A DNA stretch of 64,000 nt from Saprospiraceae bacterium (GTDB lineage: Bacteria; Bacteroidota; Bacteroidia; Chitinophagales; Saprospiraceae): the NCBI GenBank assembly GCA_016718205.1, contig JADKEB010000011.1, positions 124,001 to 188,000 of the forward strand, read 5' to 3'. The position numbers and the translations under genes are program-made. The notes beneath the pieces are model-generated. The model was given only the letters and a program-made list of their open reading frames with translations. It did not search any database and was not told the origin of the DNA. Shown piece after piece: positions 27,522 to 36,909 of the stretch; position 1 is the stretch's first letter, and the number at the start of each line of letters is the position of its first letter.

Positions 27522-27797
27522 AAATTCGTTGTATCTTATTATTCTATTAAGCAAAAGGAAACATTTTTTGCTATCAAAAACAACAAATAGATCGGAATCT
27601 ACATTTGGCAAAGTACAATTAGTTCTACTTTGTCAGATTCAGCTTTTCCTTCATTTTCTACCAATAAAAGAAGATTCAGAAATATTTTTCAAACCTGCCT
27701 GACCGCCAAAACTAATGAAGACAGACAAAGCCTTTGGTTATCCAAATTCAAGCCTTTAGACTTTCAAACAACAAATATGACAAAGTAGAATTAGTTA
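27522..27797. other. intergenic region with an imperfect direct repeat
   Basis: No gene is supported. CAACAAATA followed by CAAAGTACAATTAGTT (near 27580-27625) recurs as CAACAAATA followed by CAAAGTAGAATTAGTT (near 27770-27796). The DNA lies between converging genes. Confidence 0.4.
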
Positions 27798-29960
27798 CTA
27801 TTGTTTTATGATATTTGGCTGCAGTGCAACAAAAGACTTTTCCAGATTTATCAGATCCCTGATGATAAACAGGCTTTCTTCGATATAAATGTCTTTTTTA
27901 AGTCCTTTGATAAATTCTTGATTTTTGGCAATATTAGAATCATCTCTATTTATTTTTGCCATATCGGCCTCAAGATTTTTAATATCCAATCCTGCAATTT
28001 CGTTTTTAAACAGATTGTCAAACTTTTTACTTTCTTCGTTCTTTTTGTTGATCATTGATCTGTAATCATTGATTTTCAACGGGTATTTAGTCTGGTCTCT
28101 ATTTTGTTTTATTTGGAGCGCACTTTCAAGGACCATTTGAAAATCTTTACTTTCAGCCACTCTGCTTTTACTGTTTTCTAATAGTTTCTGCTTATTTTCT
28201 ATTAATACTACATTTTGCGAAAACGGAACTGAAGAAATTTCTGTCCATTCAAGTGGATTGTCATAATCTTTTTCACCTGTTTTGATATAATGATAAGTAT
28301 CCGGTAGTATGATATCCGGAACTACTCCTTTCAATTGTGTCGAACCTCCATTGATTCTGTAGAATTTCTGAGTCGTCATTTTGACCGCACCAAGAGGTTT
28401 GAACTCATCATAACCACTGATACCCCTGTCTAAATCGTAAAATCTCTGTACAGTACCTTTACCAAAAGTAGAATTGCTGCCTACGATGATAGCGCGGTTA
28501 TAATCCTGCATAGCAGCAGCTATAATTTCTGAAGCAGATGCACTAAACTGATTGACCATAATGACAAGCGGACCTGAATAAAGTACACTTTTATCTTTAT
28601 CAACATGTAAAAAAGGTTTGCTTTCTTTTCCTTTTACCTGCACTATAGGCCCCTGCTCTATGAACAAACCACTCATATCTACCACATCGTTTAATGATCC
28701 ACCGCCATTGTTTCTGAGATCAAGGATGATGCCGTTGACTTGCTGTGACTTGAGCTTTTTTATTTCTTCAGCTACATCTGCAGCGCAGGAGTTGCCTCCT
28801 TCCGTCTCAAAAGAAGAGTAAAAACTCGGAAGATTGATATATCCGATGTTCTGAATTTTGCCCGGAATATTAAGTAAAACAGACTTAGCTTTATTATCTT
28901 CCAGTTGTACTTCATCTCTTTCGATCGATACATCCACCACTGAATTGTCCTTTTTTCTGATAGTCAATATCACTGTAGTGCCTTTTTTTCCTCTTACCAA
29001 TTGGACCACATCATCCACTCTCATACCGGCAATATCTACAGGCTCTTTGCCTTTTTGTGTTACTTTCAGTATGACATCATTATCATCCAGTTTTTTGGTT
29101 TTCCAGGCAGGGCCACCAACCACGATACTGAAAACTTTGGTATAATCTCCCTCTGTAGTCAGACGTGCACCTATACCCTCCAATTTTCCTCCCATATTGA
29201 TATCAAAATCCTGTTTGTCTTTAGGGCTGAAGTAATCTGTGTGTGGGTCGTAATAGTTAGTGATGGAACCAAAATAAACTTCAAGACGGTCACTTCTTCG
29301 GAGTTTTGCCACTCTGTCAAACCAATCAGTAAATCTTTTTTTAACATCTTTGACAGCATCTGCCTTAAGTTCTTCTTCAGTTTTGTTCCCTTCTTTGTTC
29401 TCCTTCCCTTCCTGATCTTTGATCAATTGAACCCATTTGCTCATCACTTCAAACTGAATGATATTTTTCCATTGAGCCTTCAACTCATTGTCATTTTTTG
29501 CATAAGTTCTTTTATCGGCATCCGTTTCTATTACATCACCTTTACTGAAATTCATCGGTTGATCTATAAATTCAGAAAAGTACTTTTTCCCTTTCAGAAC
29601 ACCTGCATCCAGCATAGGCAATGAAGCATTAAAAAACTCAAAAGTTCTGTTATTTGTCTGCTCATCAATCTGCTGCTCGAAGACTTTTAATTTGTCGATG
29701 TCTTGTTGTGTTAAAAATCTTTTTTGAAAATCTATTCTGTCAAGATAAGTCTTGTAAACAAAAGCAGAAAAGCTGTTGTCAATGGTCTTTGGAGTCAAGT
29801 GTACATATTTTGTTGTCTCCATAATTCCTTGAAGAATTAATGCTTCTTTATCATTTACCGGTGGCTTCTGATTAAAATTTTTAATAAAAAACAATCCCAA
29901 AAGAGCAGTAATAACTAACGAACTTCTAAATATCATCTTTCTTATTTTTTCTGAACTCAT
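27798..29960 (-). CDS. carboxy-terminal (tail-specific) processing protease, S41 family
   Basis: Encodes 720 residues with an N-terminal membrane anchor/signal (SLVITALLGLFFI). It is the long Prc/Tsp type: an N-terminal helical domain, a PDZ domain (about 240-330, LEGIGARLTTEGDYTKVFSIVVGGPAW), and the S41 core with SASASEI carrying the nucleophile near residue 470 and FGKGTVQ carrying the catalytic Lys about 27 residues later. A C-terminal helical domain follows (DUF3340-like). It degrades or trims periplasmic proteins by their C-termini. Single gene, convergent with the DUF885 fragment. Confidence 0.93.
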   Translation of the reverse strand: MSSEKIRKMIFRSSLVITALLGLFFIKNFNQKPPVNDKEALILQGIMETTKYVHLTPKTIDNSFSAFVYKTYLDRIDFQKRFLTQQDIDKLKVFEQQIDEQTNNRTFEFFNASLPMLDAGVLKGKKYFSEFIDQPMNFSKGDVIETDADKRTYAKNDNELKAQWKNIIQFEVMSKWVQLIKDQEGKENKEGNKTEEELKADAVKDVKKRFTDWFDRVAKLRRSDRLEVYFGSITNYYDPHTDYFSPKDKQDFDINMGGKLEGIGARLTTEGDYTKVFSIVVGGPAWKTKKLDDNDVILKVTQKGKEPVDIAGMRVDDVVQLVRGKKGTTVILTIRKKDNSVVDVSIERDEVQLEDNKAKSVLLNIPGKIQNIGYINLPSFYSSFETEGGNSCAADVAEEIKKLKSQQVNGIILDLRNNGGGSLNDVVDMSGLFIEQGPIVQVKGKESKPFLHVDKDKSVLYSGPLVIMVNQFSASASEIIAAAMQDYNRAIIVGSNSTFGKGTVQRFYDLDRGISGYDEFKPLGAVKMTTQKFYRINGGSTQLKGVVPDIILPDTYHYIKTGEKDYDNPLEWTEISSVPFSQNVVLIENKQKLLENSKSRVAESKDFQMVLESALQIKQNRDQTKYPLKINDYRSMINKKNEESKKFDNLFKNEIAGLDIKNLEADMAKINRDDSNIAKNQEFIKGLKKDIYIEESLFIIRDLINLEKSFVALQPNIIKQ

Positions 29961-30165
29961 TAAATATTTTGATTTTTTCCAAAGGTTTGATTGGATAAAA
30001 TGAATTGTAAAATGCTAATACAATATAAACTAAAAGTTGTTTACAAAATCAAATATCCACTTTAAAACTCAATTTCTAATCAAAGATATCAAAAACGGGA
30101 CCGTTTTAACAAAATTATAACGTGAAATTAGATAAAGTATCGATTTTTACCGACAGTTGTGTCAC

Positions 30166-31071
30166 TTATGCTGTTGCACCATTGAATAATTCCTGAGTTA
30201 TTTTTTCTATTACATATGCTCCAGCTGTGGGATCTGTCACAAAATCAAAACCACTTTCTTCCTTCAATACATTGTGGATGTTCAGGCTTAATCTGGCTGA
30301 TTCACCATCCTCGCCATAAGGGATGCCAAAAGCAGCATCACTCATACCAAGATAGGCAGACATCAACAGATAATTGGTGATGATCATAGGATGGATTTCA
30401 GTATTGTTGTAAGCATCATCATTTGTGATAGCGGCAATAAAAATATTACTATTTTTGAAAAGTGATAGCATACGGATTGCTCTCAACTCACTGATCTGAG
30501 ACAGAAAGTCCCTTTTTAGTTCTGCGAAGATGATCTGACCCTCTTTTTTGTTGTCTACAAAAGCATTTGTTTTGGCCATCCTTTCCGCAAAACTCAGGTT
30601 TGCTGATAGCTGCAGTGCATTAGTATGATCTGCAATTCTGATATCAGTTTTTTTATTTTGGTAATTTGCAGATATATACTGATCTACCATAGTCCTGATC
30701 CTCAAAGCATTTTCTGTCAATAGTATAATCGTGATCATATCAAGAAAAATACCATCAAAAAGCTGATCAAAGTTGGTCTCTTCAGATACATCAAATATCA
30801 TCACTTGCGCAGCATTCCGAAGCATTTCCTTTGCTTTTTGATTGGCACTTTTTTCATTTTTAGCTTTGATTGTTACTCCTGCCAAAGTTTTTGGACCAGA
30901 AATGGATTGATTTTGTTTTACTTCGTGGTGAGTAATAAAAGGGCTGAAACTCAATCCTTCTTCAATATCGTATTTGATATTTTCAGCTTGTGCTTTACCT
31001 TTCAGATCCACGTTAGCATTTGCTATCCATTCTTCCTGATTGATTTTTTTGAACATTTGATGCGTGCTCAT
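30166..31071 (-). CDS. shortened methylmalonyl-CoA mutase small-subunit-like protein
   Basis: Encodes 301 residues. Scattered motifs match the substrate-binding barrel of methylmalonyl-CoA mutase: EEWIANANVDLKGK near the start, SPFITHHEV, ELRAIRML, a degenerate position around NNTEIHPMIITNYLLMS, and the C-terminal NIHNVLKEESGFDFVTDPTAGAYVIEKIT. The small (beta) subunit is normally 450 or more residues; here much of the barrel is missing and there is no B12-binding domain. No large subunit lies nearby. It could be a non-catalytic partner or a decaying gene; the frame is open and intact. Confidence 0.65.
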   Translation of the reverse strand: MSTHQMFKKINQEEWIANANVDLKGKAQAENIKYDIEEGLSFSPFITHHEVKQNQSISGPKTLAGVTIKAKNEKSANQKAKEMLRNAAQVMIFDVSEETNFDQLFDGIFLDMITIILLTENALRIRTMVDQYISANYQNKKTDIRIADHTNALQLSANLSFAERMAKTNAFVDNKKEGQIIFAELKRDFLSQISELRAIRMLSLFKNSNIFIAAITNDDAYNNTEIHPMIITNYLLMSAYLGMSDAAFGIPYGEDGESARLSLNIHNVLKEESGFDFVTDPTAGAYVIEKITQELFNGATA

Positions 31072-31254
31072 ATGGTGAGTTTTATTAACAGCACAAATTT
31101 AGTAAATCTAAACGTACTTAAGCACCGAAAGCATCTTCAATTTATTAGCTACTTGAATAATAATTTGTATTTTTATTCAATCTAAATAAATTTTGTTTAC
31201 TAAGTATTAAACTATACTTTTTCTGATGTGTTTATCATCCTAAAATATAAAAAT

Positions 31255-31860
31255 ATGGAAGCTGTCAAGAGCCCGGTAATGTTATATACAGAGCAAACCC
31301 CAAATCCCGAAACCCTAAAGTTTGTCACAAATAAAATGTTGTATCGAGGTACAGCAGATTTTAAAGATGAATCTTTTGCCAAAGAATGGTCACAACTGGC
31401 AGCAGCATTGTATGCTTTCCCTTATGTCAAAGGAGTATATATCTGCAATAATTTTGTGACAGTCACCAAGGAATTTAACTATGCATGGGAAGATGTCATG
31501 CTGCAGCTAAAAGAATTTATAAAATCTTATGTCACGGAAGAAAAATCGATCATCGACGAAGGATTTGAAGCCGCCATGAACGAGATGGATGCCAAAGCCA
31601 ATGAACATATATACACTGGTGATCAGGGTGAGTTGATAAAAAAAATCAAAGAACTGATAGACACATATGTGAAACCGGCAGTAGAAATGGATGGTGGCAA
31701 TATCGAGTTCAAATCCTTTCATGACGGTGTCGTTACAGTGATATTGCAAGGTGCATGCAGTGGATGCCCGTCTTCTACAGTCACTCTGAAATCCGGGATA
31801 GAAGGTATGCTCAAGCGTATGGTCCCCGAAGTCAATGAGGTCGTTTCTGAGATGGGATAA
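31255..31860 (+). CDS. NifU/Nfu-type iron-sulfur carrier
   Basis: About 201 residues from the ATG at 31255 (an in-frame GTG at 31228 would add nine atypical residues). The N-terminal Nfu_N domain (TEQTPNPETLKFVTNKML) is followed by an acidic linker and a C-terminal NifU domain with MDGGNIEFKSFHDGVVTVILQGACSGCPSS; the CxxC pair binds a [4Fe-4S] cluster between two subunits. It delivers clusters to target enzymes. The promoter region is shared with the divergent mutase-like gene. Confidence 0.9.
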   Translation: MEAVKSPVMLYTEQTPNPETLKFVTNKMLYRGTADFKDESFAKEWSQLAAALYAFPYVKGVYICNNFVTVTKEFNYAWEDVMLQLKEFIKSYVTEEKSIIDEGFEAAMNEMDAKANEHIYTGDQGELIKKIKELIDTYVKPAVEMDGGNIEFKSFHDGVVTVILQGACSGCPSSTVTLKSGIEGMLKRMVPEVNEVVSEMG

Positions 31861-32748
31861 GCAGGATCAAAAAATATGTCAAAAGAGTCGTTATAACGCT
31901 ATTCTGTGAAATGCTGATATCCTTCATATTTTTTTGCATTCACCATATCCTATCCCCTCTCAAGGCATCCCTCTCTCAAAATTTTAACATCCATGGATAA
32001 TGCATCACGCCTTCTTTTTCTCTGGATTCTATTTAGGTATATAACAGCGCAAAAGGCTTTTGAAGGTGAGCCAACAATAAGTTATCACCAATTTCCACAT
32101 TGTCATAAATTACTGTATTGTTACCTATTGTAACGTTTTTTCCAATTATGCTTTGGGTGAGATAAAGACATTGCTATGACGAATTTCATAATTTTGATAT
32201 TTTATTATTCGGACTCAATTAATTCCTACTTTTAGTCTTCCATTTGTGATAAAACCTAAATCTGCATTAGTCCTTGCAAATTTATCATTATATTTTCTAA
32301 TCCGAGTTACTGAGCTAAGTTATTCCCTTTTTTTTGCTTTTGAATTATATTATCATAGAGCTCTGCTTTGATGGAATCCTGATGATTTCAATTATACTGG
32401 TTTGTGATGTTTTCATCAAGTGGTTTTCAGCTGTTCATTTATCGTAATGAACGTTTATCGTCGTATTTTCTTAAATACATGAATATCACCGTCTTTACTA
32501 ATAAGATCAAAGAAGTATTAGAAAATAATTTTTCATTCAAAATACTATTCCATCTTAATGTACCTGTTGAGTTCCCCCAATCAATGCCAAATAAATCACC
32601 AAATCCGAGTGTTTATTCCTCCAAGCTGACCCATCAAATGGCGCTCAAGCTGACCCCCTGATTTATAAAAGGTAAAAAAGGTCATATGAATAACAACAAT
32701 GGGTAAACATGTTTTTAATAAACCATTTCAGAATTTTTTGTTAAGCTA
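31861..32748. other. gene-poor, decayed region
   Basis: No intact gene is supported here. It contains a hexapeptide-repeat acyltransferase remnant (32033-32180, minus) and, near 32618-32661, a short repeat of AAGCTGACCC (twice in 35 bp), reminiscent of multiple-end repeats of IS21-like elements. The latter match is only suggestive. Confidence 0.5.
32033..32180 (-). pseudogene. remnant of a left-handed beta-helix (hexapeptide) acyltransferase
   Basis: The minus strand reads LTQSIIGKNVTIGNNTVIYD then NVEIGDNLLLAH, with the I-G-x4 hexapeptide rhythm of LbH acetyltransferases, before a TAA at 32033-32035. Both ends of the protein are missing. Confidence 0.6.
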
Positions 32749-34173
32749 TCACTTTACCATCAAATCCCTTCCGCTTATATCATGTGCCAGTATACCATTA
32801 CTGTATTTATTGGGAACTGTACCATAGATGCTGATCATAGATACAAATACTTGCTTTTTAGTCAGTGTACTTGCTTTAAAAACGGCAATCTTTGTCCTTA
32901 GTTTTTGTGCCATATCGTTAGTGATGATCACGGGTTCCTGATAGAATTTTATTTCAAATAAATTGACAACTCCATCAGCCCTGTCTAACACCATATCTAT
33001 TTGTGTTCCAGGTAATTCATCAGTAGCTTGTATATAGAAGGAAGAAAATGAAGTTAGGATCGCTTCCAGTTTTGTGGCTTTCAGTATTTGGTCCTGATGT
33101 CTGAAGCAGATATTTTCAAAGGCATAACCCGACCATATTTTGTAGATTTGGCTGCCCATGGTCTGTTGCCAGTAAGTCTTGCCCGTCGTATTTTGACCAT
33201 CCACAAACCTGAGATAAAACAATGAAAATTCGTCGATCAATCGAAATTGGATATCTCTTTTTCTTTTGCTAAACGGATGCTGCTCGATGATAAAATCGCA
33301 TTGGACCAAGTCCTTAAGGATTTGTGTAAATGAACCGCCATCAGTAAGGCCAGTGGCATTGATTATTTCTTGTCGTGTAAGCCCTTTTTTTGATTGTGCA
33401 AGACTTCGTATTACCGCTATATAATTGTTGTGGTTGGTAAATAGGGCTTTGTATAAATTGTCAAACTCATCATGCAAAAGACCTAGTTTATCAAAACAAA
33501 TATCAGTTAAGTTTTCAGCTATGCTCTTATTGGTCTGTACTTGATCAAGATAATGCGGTATGCCTCCCAATGCCATATACAGTTGCATGATTTGGTACTC
33601 ATCAAGATGCATACCTTTTGCCTTCAAAAACAAATCGACCTCATACAGCGTGAATGGTTGCAGCATTATTTTCTTTGTGACTCTGTTGTACATACTGCCT
33701 TTGGAGTTGACTACATGCTTTACTATCCACGATGCAGCTGATCCGCACAAAATGATAACGATATTATTATTGACTGCCCATGTGTTCCAAAAGTGCCCTA
33801 AAGCTTCTATGAACTTACGCTTAGAAGACTCGCCCAACCAAGGTACTTCATCAAAAAACAAGACCTTCTTGGATTTTTTCTTACTTTTTTCGAGGCATGT
33901 TTTGAGAAGTGCAAAAGCCTGAAGCCAAGTGATAATTTTTTTCTTTTGTTCAAAATTAAAGTAAGTCTTCAACTGCTCTGCAAAATGATTCATTTGCTCT
34001 GCTATCGTACCATTTTGAATGCCAATGACTTCAAATACAATGTTGCGCTCACAAGCTTTTCGAATCAAGTAAGTCTTACCTACTCTTCTTCTTCCTAGTA
34101 CAGTGATGAGCTCAGACTTATCAGAATCTATACAATCATTGAATATCTTTCTTTCTCTTTCTCTACCAATCAT
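32749..34173 (-). CDS. AAA-type ATPase with C-terminal DUF234/nuclease-like domain
   Basis: Encodes 474 residues starting MIGRERERKIFNDCI. The Walker A is LGRRRVGKTYLIRK (about residues 25-38) and the Walker B KVLFFDEVPWLG. A winged-helix region (KKGLTRQEIINATGL...GGSFTQILKDL) follows, and the C-terminus has QIDMVLDRADGVVNLFEIKFYQ, a PD-(D/E)xK-like strand (D...ExK). This is the archaeal-type ATPase/DUF234 family often found in variable regions; its function is unknown. It is flanked by decayed DNA and a small inverted-repeat element, consistent with gain by transfer (inference). Confidence 0.85.
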   Translation of the reverse strand: MIGRERERKIFNDCIDSDKSELITVLGRRRVGKTYLIRKACERNIVFEVIGIQNGTIAEQMNHFAEQLKTYFNFEQKKKIITWLQAFALLKTCLEKSKKKSKKVLFFDEVPWLGESSKRKFIEALGHFWNTWAVNNNIVIILCGSAASWIVKHVVNSKGSMYNRVTKKIMLQPFTLYEVDLFLKAKGMHLDEYQIMQLYMALGGIPHYLDQVQTNKSIAENLTDICFDKLGLLHDEFDNLYKALFTNHNNYIAVIRSLAQSKKGLTRQEIINATGLTDGGSFTQILKDLVQCDFIIEQHPFSKRKRDIQFRLIDEFSLFYLRFVDGQNTTGKTYWQQTMGSQIYKIWSGYAFENICFRHQDQILKATKLEAILTSFSSFYIQATDELPGTQIDMVLDRADGVVNLFEIKFYQEPVIITNDMAQKLRTKIAVFKASTLTKKQVFVSMISIYGTVPNKYSNGILAHDISGRDLMVK

Positions 34174-34220
34174 TTATGATATATTTTACAGCACAAATGT
34201 ACGATGTAATATTTAATATT

Positions 34221-34416
34221 CCAGCGGAAACTATCATTTTTACCCTACTTTCAGCCGCAAAATTAAAAATATCTTAAGAAAATTGATAATATATCTTTCT
34301 AAATATTCATAATATTTGATCTTTATGGATAATTTTATATCAAATTTATTGAATAATTGTTTATTATTAGCAGTAATCTAGCGGAAACTATATGTATTAG
34401 GGTACATTCCGCTGGA
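34221..34416. repeat. small inverted-repeat element upstream of the ATPase gene
   Basis: CCAGCGGAA (34221-34229) and TTCCGCTGG (34408-34416) are exact inverses at the ends of a 196-bp AT-rich stretch. A further AGCGGAAACTAT copy lies at 34380, and TACCCTA/TAGGGTA segments recur in inverse. It may be a miniature element or a cluster of operator sites. Confidence 0.4.
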
Positions 34417-34505
34417 TAATTGATATTATATACAACCCTGTTAACATTAATTGCTTTGCTATTGCAAGTCTTTACCAATATTAAATAGTTAACCAAAGAC
34501 AATCA

Positions 34506-35000
34506 TTATTCTTCATCTTTTTCATGATACTTCAGCCCTTTTTCTAATTTTTCAATGGATTTAGTCATTCTTCTAGCTTGAGCTTCCAGACTTTTTGCAC
34601 CATAGACATAATCTACGTATTGTTTTTGGCTTGTAGACGACATCTTTTCAAAATTAAAATGTGCTTCCGGGCTTTCAAGGAGACATAATATAAAATCATT
34701 GGGGATGATGACTTCACTTTTATCTTCAAAAAGGGTGACTTGTACCGTATCTCCGACTTGTTTTTTGATCTTTTTGCGAATTTCTGCTTTTATCGGAAGG
34801 AAGAGTTTATTATCTGCCGTTGGCCAGAGTTTATATTGCTTTATCTCAAAATCATCAATACAGCCTTTCACCACAAACCATCCGAATGGTAATCCAGTTT
34901 TGGTATGGATAGGTGGAAGTAGTACATATGACCAGCCACCTTTCATGTCCATCTTTTGGATAACGAACTGGCCTTGGATGATCGAATCTGTTTTGGACAT
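34506..35000 (-). CDS. DUF1905/YdeI-type protein
   Basis: Encodes 164 residues. The first ~90 form a DUF1905 beta domain (GGWSYVLLPPIHTKTGLPFGWFVVKGCIDDFEIKQYKLWP..., LPIKAEIRKKIKKQVGDTVQVTL). The rest is helical and resembles the bacteriocin-protection YdeI/OmpD-associated domain (LLESPEAHFNFEKMSSTSQKQYVDYVYGAKSLEAQARRM). Such two-part proteins are common in Bacteroidota; their biochemical role is unclear. Encoded as a single gene. Confidence 0.8.
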   Translation of the reverse strand: MSKTDSIIQGQFVIQKMDMKGGWSYVLLPPIHTKTGLPFGWFVVKGCIDDFEIKQYKLWPTADNKLFLPIKAEIRKKIKKQVGDTVQVTLFEDKSEVIIPNDFILCLLESPEAHFNFEKMSSTSQKQYVDYVYGAKSLEAQARRMTKSIEKLEKGLKYHEKDEE

Positions 35001-35355
35001 TTCAACAATTTATATGGCACAAAGATATCATTTTATTCCTTCACCAACCAGTCCAAAAACTCCGTTACTATCTCCTCACCTACAGTGATTTCTTCTTAGA
35101 ATGGAATATTGAGATTGATCAGAAGTTTGCGGTGAAAATATTGCGATGCTTCTTTCACTGCCTTTCGATAAACGGTGATGATGCATGAGCTGAAACTGAA
35201 TGGGACATGATGACTGACAGATCAGTAACAGTAAACGTTGCTTAGCAAGAAGCACCAAAGGCAGGTAGGATACTTAGGAGTTGATAACCGTGAAACGGGT
35301 AGGCATGTGAAGATAGTACTTCAATGGAAGATACCATGAATATGGTTGACCAAAA
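35001..35355. other. intergenic region with possible gene debris
   Basis: No complete gene is supported. The minus strand at about 35035-35095 reads EEITVGEEIVTEFLDWLVKE before a stop, which looks like the tail of a lost protein that I cannot assign. The rest shows no recognisable motif. Confidence 0.35.
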
Positions 35356-35811
35356 TTACAATCCTGAGACTATAAGGAATGTCGCCGCAAAACTGATGAT
35401 GGCATATAGTTCAGGAAATACTGCCAATACCATGGTTTTACCAAATAAATCAAATCCTGAACCTATTCCCGAAATACCGTGAGCACAAATTTGTCCTTGT
35501 TTGATGGCAGATACCAGACATACTACGCCCAGTGCTATTCCGCATGCAAGGATTGAAATACCCTGCAGCATAGTGATGCTTTCATTGAGTATACCACTGG
35601 TATTGATGATAAAAAAACCTCCAAAGCCGTACAGACCCTGAGTTCCTGCCAGAGCACTCAATAGCATGTAACTACCAAAAGCGTTGCTGTTTTTTTTGAG
35701 GGCACCTATAGATGCACTGCCTGCTATCGATACACCCACAGCACTCCCTATACCTGATAGTGCTATCATCAGTGCCAAACCCAAATATGCCAGAATTATT
35801 GCTGCTCCCAT
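35356..35811 (-). CDS. ntpK: V/A-type ATPase proteolipid subunit K
   Basis: Encodes 151 residues forming two c-type hairpins (four helices). It makes the membrane rotor ring. The first hairpin carries LAGTQGLYG (L54, T57, Q58); the second carries Q105 and the ion-carrying E134 (VFPELYA). These positions match the Na+ ligands of Enterococcus hirae NtpK (L61, T64, Q65, Q110, E139). The first hairpin has Gln in place of the acid, the usual one-carboxylate-per-double-hairpin design. It is on the opposite strand from the rest of the operon and separated from it by the miniature element, whereas K usually follows subunit I. Confidence 0.92.
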   Translation of the reverse strand: MGAAIILAYLGLALMIALSGIGSAVGVSIAGSASIGALKKNSNAFGSYMLLSALAGTQGLYGFGGFFIINTSGILNESITMLQGISILACGIALGVVCLVSAIKQGQICAHGISGIGSGFDLFGKTMVLAVFPELYAIISFAATFLIVSGL

Positions 35812-35988
35812 GATTTGATCATTTTTATTTTTTTAATACAGTTATAAATAAGATTCGAAATAAAATACAAAAATCAACTTTATTTTTATTAACGATCATT
35901 TTTAAAGTATGACTTATATTTCTTAAATAGATGTTTTTTATCATCTGAAATTTTCAAAACGATCCTTAATATTGTACTTTGATTTTAA

Positions 35989-36264
35989 GAGTATGTTTAA
36001 ATTTTTATGGTTGAGCGAAAGTGATCAAATTTAATTTTGGACAAGATGACTGAATGGTCTCGTCTATGACGAGAATTGAGTAAAATACTTTACTCAATAA
36101 AGAAGGAACTGCGAAAGCCACCCCATCCAATCAAATGTGAATAGCGCGGGTCGTATCAAGCATAGTCTAAATTTCAGAATTGTGACCATAATTCATATAT
36201 TAAAAATAACAAAGCCAATTAATTTTGTCACTTGGAGTCAAATGATAAAAGTTTAAACATACTC
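35989..36264. mobile_element. miniature inverted-repeat element, copy 2 (276 bp)
   Basis: Begins GAGTATGTTTAAA and ends TTTAAACATACTC (perfect 13-bp inverted ends), flanked by TAA at 35986-35988 and 36265-36267. The left ~150 bp match copy 1 nearly base for base, including the two small hairpins. It lies between the divergent ntpK and ntpE genes, with its right end 25-30 bp from the ntpE start codon. No ORF inside. Confidence 0.8.
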
Positions 36265-36291
36265 TAATTTTAATTGTAACATACATTTTTT

Positions 36292-36909
36292 ATGGAAGAC
36301 AAAATAAAAAATCTTACCGACAAAATCTATAATGAAGGTGTCGTCAAAGCGAGAGACGAAGCTGAAAAGATCATGCATGAGGCCAGACACAAAGCTGATG
36401 GCTTACTGGCAGATGCTCAGAAACAAGCCGAAATGATCATCTCCAAAGCGACCTCTGATGCCGAAGAAGTTTCATCCAATATCAGAGAAGAAATCCGACA
36501 CGCAAGCAATCAGGCCATCAATATCATCAAACAAAAGGTCGGCGAACTGATCACTTTGAGTATCACTGACCGACCTCTCAAAGAGTTGGTCAATGATCAA
36601 CAATTCATATTGGATACGGTAAAATTGATGATGGATCAGTGGGGTGCATCGGGTAATAGAGAAAGTATCACACTGGTCTTACCCGAATCTCTGGACAAGG
36701 ATGCCGCAGATGTCATCACCAAAAAAATTCACGAACAATTTGGAAATAAAATCAATATAGCACTTTCACATAAGATGAATAGTGGTTTTCGCATATCACC
36801 TGAAGGCAGCAATTATCTGATTTCATTTACAGAGAAAGATTTTTCAAGTTTTTTTTCACAGTTTTTAAGACCTAAAACCATTAGTATATTATTTGGAGAT
36901 GCTGGCTAA
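36292..36909 (+). CDS. ntpE: V/A-type ATPase subunit E (peripheral stalk)
   Basis: Encodes 205 residues. The N-terminal half is a long charged helix (KIYNEGVVKARDEAEKIMHEARHKADGLLADAQKQAE), as in stalk subunit E, followed by a compact C-terminal domain that binds the A/B head. It is first of the plus-strand operon ntpE-DUF2764-ntpA-ntpB-ntpD-ntpI. The next gene overlaps its last ~11 bases. The promoter must lie in the 27 bp after the miniature element or inside it. Confidence 0.88.
   Translation: MEDKIKNLTDKIYNEGVVKARDEAEKIMHEARHKADGLLADAQKQAEMIISKATSDAEEVSSNIREEIRHASNQAINIIKQKVGELITLSITDRPLKELVNDQQFILDTVKLMMDQWGASGNRESITLVLPESLDKDAADVITKKIHEQFGNKINIALSHKMNSGFRISPEGSNYLISFTEKDFSSFFSQFLRPKTISILFGDAG

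Noticed and set aside
29001..29624. 207-codon plus-strand ORF
   Set aside because: It is antisense to the tail-specific protease, whose frame is fully supported.
32404..32661. 85-codon plus-strand ORF
   Set aside because: No recognisable motif and it ends in repeat-like AAGCTGACCC sequence; probably chance in decayed DNA.
35076..35258. 60-codon minus-strand ORF
   Set aside because: Composition and lack of motifs give no support beyond possible debris.
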